NCBI RefSeq assembly: GCF_030653755.1
Contig: NZ_JAURYU010000008.1
Span: 17,387-81,386 of the forward strand
Length of the DNA stretch: 64,000 nt
Direction of reading: 5' to 3'
Origin: Methylotenera sp.
Lineage (GTDB): Bacteria > Pseudomonadota > Gammaproteobacteria > Burkholderiales > Methylophilaceae
Shown: piece by piece, positions 56,254 through 64,000 of the stretch
Layout: every line of letters starts with the position of its first letter
Position numbering within the stretch: the stretch's first letter is position 1
Translations under genes and position numbers: made by a program
The notes under the pieces: model-generated
Told to the model about the DNA's origin: nothing
Databases searched by the model: none
What the model saw: only the letters and a program-made list of their open reading frames with translations

Positions 56254-59200
56254 TTAGAGCAAGGTTTCAAACACATCAACAGGCAATGGTTTGCTAAACA
56301 AATAACCTTGATAATGCACACAGCCGCTATCTAAAAGTATCCCCTGCTGCACTTGGTTCTCGACCCCTTCCGCAATCACATTTAAGTTTAGAGTATGTGC
56401 CATGGCAATAATGGTACGTACAATCGCCTGATCACTGCCTTTGCCAGCAATATCCCGAACGAATGAACGGTCTATCTTCAACTGATAAAGTGGTAAGAGC
56501 CTGAGATACTGTAGCGAAGAATAACCTGTACCAAAATCATCCAACGAGAACCTTACGCCAATATCTTTCAGCGCATTCATAATTGCAACCGTATCTTCAA
56601 CATGGTCTAGCAACGCACTTTCGGTAAGCTCTAGCTTCAGCAACATCGGATTTACCGCATGACGAGAGACTGCCGCTTTAATTTGCTCAACAAAATCTGC
56701 CTGGTGAAATTGTCTTGCACTCACATTCACGGAGAGTGTGAGGTTTCGCGTCTTATTATCTTCTGCCCAACGCTTAAGTTGCGCGCAGGCTGCATCAATG
56801 ACCCATTCACCAATGGACAATATCATGCCAGTGTCTTCGGCAATCGGGATAAACTCATTGGGCGCAATTAACCCTCGCTCTGGGTGTATCCAGCGAATTA
56901 AAGCCTCAGCGCCTACTGGGCGGTCCGAAACATCCACCTGCATTTGATAAAACAATTGGAATTCATTGTTATCAAGCGCCTTACGCAGCTCATGCTCCAT
57001 ATCAACCCGTGCCTGAATACCTTCCTGCATTTTTGGATCAAAAAAGCTCAACGCATTGCGCCCCAACTTCTTAGCCTGATACATGGCAATATCAGCCTGC
57101 TTTAGCAACTCATCAGACTTCAGGTTGTTTTTACCAAACAATGTTATGCCTACGCTTGAAGTAATATGGTACTCATAACTTTTAAATTGATATGGGTGAA
57201 CAAACTTTGCTAGAATTTTCTCTCCCACCGCTTCAGCTTGAGTTGCAGCTTCTACATCGTGCTCACTTAAGTCCTCCAGAATCACAACAAACTCGTCCCC
57301 ACCTAAGCGGGCAACGGTATCACCTTCTCTCACGCAAGCAGTGAGTCGCTCAGCAACTTGTTGCAATAACAAATCGCCCACATCATGGCCAAGGGTGTCG
57401 TTCAGCGTTTTAAAATGATCAAGATCTAAAAATAACAACGCACCGTTTCGCATGCTACGAGCGGCTGAAGCTAAAGCTTGACTCAATCGATCTAACAACA
57501 AACGTCTATTAGGGAGGTTTGTCAGCGTATCGTAAAGCGCTAAATAATTACTTTTATCTTCCGCTGCCTTACGTTGAGTAATGTCCGTACGGATAGAAAT
57601 GTAGCTTTGTGGCTTACCATCTTCACCAAGGAAAGGTGCAATGGTTGTATCTACCCAGTAGAGATGACCATCTTTGGCACGATTACATACCTCATCATGC
57701 CAGACCTGACCACTTGCCACTATTTGATACATCTCTTTAAAGTAACCTTTAGGATGATAACCAGAGTTCAGAATTGCATGATCTTGACCTACTAACTCCT
57801 CTATTGCGTAACCACTTATCTCACTAAACTTCTCATTGGCATAGGTGATACGTCCTTTCACGTCTGTTACCGCAACAATCGCGTGCTTATCCAGCGCATA
57901 TTTCTGATATTTCAACTCATCAAGCGACTGTTTAGCAAGCGCCTCACTTAGCAACAATGCCTCTTGCGTTTGCCTTAAATCTGTTACATCGTAAAACCAA
58001 CCCAACATTGCAGCATCACCTTCGTAATGCACAGGGCGATAAGAGGCCATCGCCCATACTGGACCTTTATTCTCCACAATCAGTTGAATCAGCTTGTCAT
58101 TAACGGAGTGTCCGCTATTCACTTGCGCCAAAATCGCCTCGTACTCCTGAGCGTTTGCATAATAAAGCTTAGGATTTCGCCCCATGACAGTTTCTGGTGA
58201 GCAGTTAATCAACTCGGTATAGCGCTTATTTGCGAATAAGACCTTATCACCAGCTGCAGTGGCTATCCGCACAGCAATTGGACTAGTTTCCAACATCTGA
58301 ATAACACGCTCTTTACTTTCACGGTCCGCATTGGCGGCCAACCTTTTATCTGTTTCGTCACGGATCACACACACTAGCTCAGCTGGCTCGCCGTGCTCTC
58401 CATAAACCAGATGTCGACGATCAGACACCCAGCGAACACTGCCATCCGCTAACACAATACGATATTCAATTTCCAATCTTCCGGTATCAAAAACCGAATC
58501 CATCGCTACACGGGCTTTTTCCCGATCATCTAAATGAATCAAGCTTACCAATGAGTTTCCGTCTTCAACCAGAGCCTGCTGTGACAAACCACAAAGTTTC
58601 TCTATCGCGGCATTCACATGATTTACCTTAAAATCTGGGGCGCTGGCTGTCCAAATCACCTCTTCAACTGAGTTAAGGATGTCGGTAAGATAACTCTCAG
58701 TTTTACGTATCAATGCTTCTGTATGATGGCGATCGGTCACATCTTGCACGGTCCCTCGAGAATAAGTTGGGTTTCCTTCAGCATCATAATCTGACGTACC
58801 GCGCTCGTGCACCCATTTCACAGAACCGTCAGCTAACAGTAAGCGATGCGTAATACCATAAGGTTCTCGGTTAGTGGCTGATGCTTTAAATACACGATCA
58901 ACCTCAGCACGATCTAGCGGATGAACTACACGCAAAAATGCTTCGTAGTTCGCAGAGAACTGATGTGCATCAATCTCAAAGATATGAAAAATCTCATCAC
59001 TCCAGATCAACTCACCAGTTTGCCAATCAAGCGACCAACTGCCGACTTGCGCAATGTGTTGCGCCTCTACCAAAAGCCTTTTATTCAAACGTAGATTTTG
59101 TTCTGCAAGCGTACGCTCTACATCATGTGAGTGGAGCAAATCGCGCATCTTTGCCAACTCTGCTAGTACGCTATTACTTTGCTGAGGTGTGATTGTGATT

Positions 59201-60009
59201 GGCATAGAAAAATCTCCACTGCCAATTCTGGAAATATGCTGATAAACCTCGTTCGCGCTGGCACCTAATGTTGAACGTAGTGTCCGATAGGCTTTCCAGA
59301 TAAAAAATATTGCCCATAATGAAACAAGGATAAAAATAAGCCGAAAAATAGACGCTACCGTTTTGGCATGATTCACCGCATTTAACGTACGGCGCTCCAT
59401 CATTAAGAAAGTCTCATTAATTGGCTTCATAATCTCAGATTTAGCCTGATGATATTGACTACCCAGCAACATCTGAGCTGCTTTTAGTCTATTAGTGTCC
59501 ATATCCGACACCTCAGACTCTACAAGCTGCATTGCTTCGAACTCCAAAGTGGTTAGTTCATCTGAATGTTTTTTTGCAGAAGCAAGTTTATCCAACTCTT
59601 CTTTCGTAAATCCCGCAGCACGCATCATATCCAAAAGAGCAATACCTTCCCCCTCTGTTGAGGGTGCTGGAAGTTTACCTACAATCACCATATCCCAGTA
59701 TGCGTTGAAATAATCGTCAGGAAGGGGAATTTTGCCATTGCGAATATCTAAAATATTCTGAAAATAGTCTTTATATCGTATGTCGCCCGTTACCACGTAA
59801 GACCGAACCATCCGAGTGAGGTCATCTGAAGTTTGTCTTAACTGCCCAACTAACTGATAGGATACATAACGTGATTCATAGGCATCGTCCAGCTGTTTTT
59901 CCGTATAAACGTAGTAGCCGAAAACAGAAAATACGCAGGCCAACACCAAGACAATAGACCATGTCTTATGGCGTAGAAAAGCTGTGATTTTTTTAACATT
60001 TAGTCTCAA
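56254..60009 (-). CDS. PAS-GGDEF-EAL membrane protein (cyclic di-GMP turnover)
   Basis: 1251 residues. Two membrane helices (about 16-35 and 215-240) enclose a periplasmic sensor part; a linker and coiled coil follow; four PAS domains at about 320-430, 440-560, 570-690 and 700-830; GGDEF motif at 902-906 with an inhibitory RxxD site (REGD) five residues before; EAL domain from about 1005 with EALIRW near 1034 and the catalytic pattern (DDFGTGYSS, KIDRSF). Both motifs are intact, so synthesis and breakdown of cyclic di-GMP are possible; the balance is unknown. Confidence 0.94.
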   Translation of the reverse strand: MRLNVKKITAFLRHKTWSIVLVLACVFSVFGYYVYTEKQLDDAYESRYVSYQLVGQLRQTSDDLTRMVRSYVVTGDIRYKDYFQNILDIRNGKIPLPDDYFNAYWDMVIVGKLPAPSTEGEGIALLDMMRAAGFTKEELDKLASAKKHSDELTTLEFEAMQLVESEVSDMDTNRLKAAQMLLGSQYHQAKSEIMKPINETFLMMERRTLNAVNHAKTVASIFRLIFILVSLWAIFFIWKAYRTLRSTLGASANEVYQHISRIGSGDFSMPITITPQQSNSVLAELAKMRDLLHSHDVERTLAEQNLRLNKRLLVEAQHIAQVGSWSLDWQTGELIWSDEIFHIFEIDAHQFSANYEAFLRVVHPLDRAEVDRVFKASATNREPYGITHRLLLADGSVKWVHERGTSDYDAEGNPTYSRGTVQDVTDRHHTEALIRKTESYLTDILNSVEEVIWTASAPDFKVNHVNAAIEKLCGLSQQALVEDGNSLVSLIHLDDREKARVAMDSVFDTGRLEIEYRIVLADGSVRWVSDRRHLVYGEHGEPAELVCVIRDETDKRLAANADRESKERVIQMLETSPIAVRIATAAGDKVLFANKRYTELINCSPETVMGRNPKLYYANAQEYEAILAQVNSGHSVNDKLIQLIVENKGPVWAMASYRPVHYEGDAAMLGWFYDVTDLRQTQEALLLSEALAKQSLDELKYQKYALDKHAIVAVTDVKGRITYANEKFSEISGYAIEELVGQDHAILNSGYHPKGYFKEMYQIVASGQVWHDEVCNRAKDGHLYWVDTTIAPFLGEDGKPQSYISIRTDITQRKAAEDKSNYLALYDTLTNLPNRRLLLDRLSQALASAARSMRNGALLFLDLDHFKTLNDTLGHDVGDLLLQQVAERLTACVREGDTVARLGGDEFVVILEDLSEHDVEAATQAEAVGEKILAKFVHPYQFKSYEYHITSSVGITLFGKNNLKSDELLKQADIAMYQAKKLGRNALSFFDPKMQEGIQARVDMEHELRKALDNNEFQLFYQMQVDVSDRPVGAEALIRWIHPERGLIAPNEFIPIAEDTGMILSIGEWVIDAACAQLKRWAEDNKTRNLTLSVNVSARQFHQADFVEQIKAAVSRHAVNPMLLKLELTESALLDHVEDTVAIMNALKDIGVRFSLDDFGTGYSSLQYLRLLPLYQLKIDRSFVRDIAGKGSDQAIVRTIIAMAHTLNLNVIAEGVENQVQQGILLDSGCVHYQGYLFSKPLPVDVFETLL

Positions 60010-60752
60010 AATATCACCTTAAACGGCTAAATGCCAAGACCGATAGAATACGAAACTAAGTAGAGAGAACAGCAAAAATGCTGTTGATGCTGAGCATGAT
60101 TATTGATTACTTCATGAAGTGTGCCAAACATAGAAACCAGCCCCTTTAAGGAATTCTTGTTTTGTCATTGATTAAACCAATAACAAAACTCTTGGAGGCG
60201 GCTTCAAGACCCCACTCACTTAGCATGCTATTTTGATTGATTTTCTTTGAACATTACTCAAAATTTCTTACCAATTTAACAAACTTAATTATGTTTATCA
60301 ATAAAAACTTGCTTACCTATTGATATATAAAAGAAACCTTATCTAAACATTTAACATCAACACGCGCAATTGCATATGCACAACCCTAGAGATAATTAGC
60401 TTTATTAGGCGTTTAATTTTTAGATATAGTCGCCCAGCTTTGGGGGACTCAAAAAACAAGAAACTTGTTATCAAAAGATGGTGAACTTTACTGGCAGTCT
60501 TATAAATTGTTCGTTATCAGCGATAATAATGCCTCTCACTCAAGCCAAATAAATAAAAATCATACCGCGTCTATGATTTATTTTACTTATCGATTTAATC
60601 AGAAAGATAAACTTCACAAATTAACTCATCTCTCTATAATGGGTCCAACTACTTCTTGTCATATTACAGATTTAGGATTTAAGGAACATCCAAGGCAGAT
60701 AAGTATCTGCCTTGGATTTGAAAGAAAACCATTATTAAGCGCAGACATTATA
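60010..60752. other. Intergenic region upstream of the ECF sigma gene
   Basis: About 740 bases. The left 450 are AT-rich without structure that I can name. From 60465 the sigma factor's frame is open upstream, but it would run through a 28-base perfect palindrome (60689-60716) and gives no family resemblance, so it is treated as non-coding. Confidence 0.5.
60689..60716. repeat. 28-base perfect palindrome before the ECF sigma gene
   Basis: TCCAAGGCAGATA and TATCTGCCTTGGA, 13-base arms around AG, followed by TTTGAAAG. It lies 37 bases before the probable GTG start and could be an operator, an attenuator or a cloverleaf-like RNA hairpin. Confidence 0.8.
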
Positions 60753-61385
60753 GTGAATATAGCTAACGGAAAATTGATAGATGAACAACTGGTTACACTC
60801 AGCCAGTTAGGCGATGCGCAGGCTTTTGGCTTGTTAGTTGAAAAATATCAAAATAGATTATATCGAGTCATCCTACGCATCATCAAAAATCAATCAGTCG
60901 TTGAGGAGCTTGTACAAGAGTCCTTTATCAAGGCTTATCGCTCAATCGCAAACTTTAGGGGTGACAGCGCATTCTACATTTGGCTATATAAAATCGGACT
61001 TAATACAGCCAGAAACTACCTGTTCGATAAAAAACCTCGTACAGAAATTGACAGATCAATTGAGCTTGAAGATTTAGATAATCTAACTACAGCATCAGAT
61101 CTGTATCGCTCAGAAACCTCAGAAAGCGAGCTAAGGAACAAGCAAATTGCAAAAACAGTCAACGATTCAATTGATGCATTACCTTCAGACTTAAAATTAG
61201 CCATCACATTAAGAGAAATTGATGGCTTAACTTATGAGCAAATTTCACTCACTATGGATTGCCCGATAGGCACGACAATATCGAGAATATTTAGAGCTAG
61301 AAATATTATTTCGGAAAAACTTAAACCCTTACTAAATAACAAGCAAGACAAGGTTGGTAACTTGAGTATTGCTTTTAGAGAATGA
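60753..61385 (+). CDS. rpoE: RpoE-like ECF sigma factor
   Basis: 210 residues from the GTG at 60753. Region 2 is DAQAFGLLVEKYQNRLYRVILR with VVEELVQESFIKAYRSIANFRGDSAFYIWLYKIGLNTARNYL, and region 4 is LPSDLKLAITLREIDGLTYEQISLTMDCPIGTTISRIFRAR; both resemble RpoE along their length. The start is uncertain: no good ribosome site, and no ATG close by (TTG at 60774 is the next). No anti-sigma gene (rseA) follows; katG is next, 143 bases on. An orphan copy is likely. Confidence 0.82.
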   Translation: MNIANGKLIDEQLVTLSQLGDAQAFGLLVEKYQNRLYRVILRIIKNQSVVEELVQESFIKAYRSIANFRGDSAFYIWLYKIGLNTARNYLFDKKPRTEIDRSIELEDLDNLTTASDLYRSETSESELRNKQIAKTVNDSIDALPSDLKLAITLREIDGLTYEQISLTMDCPIGTTISRIFRARNIISEKLKPLLNNKQDKVGNLSIAFRE

Positions 61386-61489
61386 TACTTTTATTAATTA
61401 GGTAACTTACTAAACATATTACATCAAATCAACATGGCATAAATTTTAGTGGCGTTAAAGGTCGTCGTAATGGAACGTACCTTCATTAA

Positions 61490-63712
<2,223 letters not shown>

Positions 63713-63792
63713 TCACTGGCAACCTATAGATAGCGACCTAGCCGAATGATTAAGATGGCTGGCGCTATCTAGCTTAAACATTATCCGTCAAT

Positions 63793-63822
63793 AAAAAGCA
63801 GTGGGGCAACCACTGCTTTTTT
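63793..63822 (+). terminator. Terminator after katG
   Basis: AAAAGCAGTGG and CCACTGCTTTT around GGCAA, with a T-run. About 80 bases after the katG stop. Confidence 0.9.
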
Positions 63823-63864
63823 AATTTAATACCTATATAAATTGGTACCTTTAATTTGGCACCT

Positions 63865-64000
63865 TGATATTACTTAGTGATATTACTTAGTGATATTACT
63901 TAGTGATATTACTTAGTGATATTACTTAGTGATATTACTTAGTGATATTACTTAGTGATATTACTTAGTGATATTACTTAGTGATATTACTTAGTGATAC
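63865..64000. repeat. 13-base tandem repeat
   Basis: Ten perfect copies of TGATATTACTTAG (63865-63994) and a partial copy that ends TGATAC at the window edge. AT-rich, 13 bases is not a multiple of three, and no ORF runs through it, so it is a non-coding minisatellite. It may continue beyond the window. Confidence 0.95.

Noticed and set aside
60465..60752. N-terminal extension of the ECF sigma factor by 96 codons
   Set aside because: No resemblance to sigma factors, and it would cross the 28-base palindrome.
63865..64000. CRISPR array
   Set aside because: The unit is 13 bases with no spacers; a simple tandem repeat.

Overview
The window looks like chromosome from a betaproteobacterium of the Methylophilaceae type (Methylotenera or Methylophilus relatives). 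This is an inference. It rests on proteobacterial gene orders (rpoD-dnaG-yqeY-rpsU, rpsP-rimM-trmD-rplS, tolQRAB-pal-cpoB, yebC-ruvC-ruvA-ruvB, fmdB-DUF502-aspS), a slightly AT-rich base composition, and two methylotroph marks: a PQQ precursor peptide gene (pqqA) and a SoxYZ-like carrier of the kind found beside quinoprotein dehydrogenases. No complete mobile element, rRNA operon or CRISPR array is present.

Layout. 0-1 kb: an HTH protein, a broken tRNA-Lys 3' half and an intact tRNA-Ile(CAU). 1-5.6 kb: the macromolecular synthesis genes rpsU, yqeY, dnaG and rpoD, all on the minus strand, with tsaD divergent. 6.9-9.2 kb: plsY, folB, an AT-rich HEPN-like gene and an island of intergenic repeats. 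9.2-14.5 kb: xerD-ogt, the rpsP-rimM-trmD-rplS ribosomal operon and queE-queC. 14.6-25.2 kb: a long minus-strand run holding the Tol-Pal system, ybgC, ruvB, a permease, ruvA, a UbiA-type prenyltransferase, ruvC and yebC, with many 4-base ATGA overlaps. 25.3-27.2 kb: a small MarR-controlled unit with a palindromic operator. 27.5-31.4 kb: a DUF3617 protein, a 31-residue membrane peptide, chrA, a CBS protein, a b-type cytochrome and a PepSY protein.

31.4-45.7 kb is the accessory, iron-centred part. A PiuC/YbiX-type hydroxylase follows a catecholate-type TonB-dependent receptor that is broken by a one-base frameshift. A good Fur box separates it from a divergent TolC-MacA-MacB export pump. After a CDF-type transporter comes a minus-strand cluster bounded by two further Fur-box candidates: a 68-residue protein, a 103-residue protein, a cysteine-free paralogue of ribosomal protein S4, a long HemP paralogue, a 90-residue paralogue of the first protein, a classical HemP, then tonB, exbB and exbD. 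An S4 paralogue and duplicated HemP proteins inside an apparent iron-starvation cluster is the most unusual thing in the window.

45.7-50 kb: an unexplained, strongly self-complementary stretch, a small Gly/Thr-rich lipoprotein, an orphan 23-residue pqqA with its own terminator, trhP (yegQ), yjbQ and the SoxYZ-like carrier. 50-56 kb: housekeeping genes (apt, aspS, fmdB, aroG) with a DUF4160/DUF2442 pair. 56-64 kb: a large PAS-GGDEF-EAL protein, an RpoE-like ECF sigma factor with a 28-base palindrome upstream, katG, and a 13-base tandem repeat running to the end of the window.
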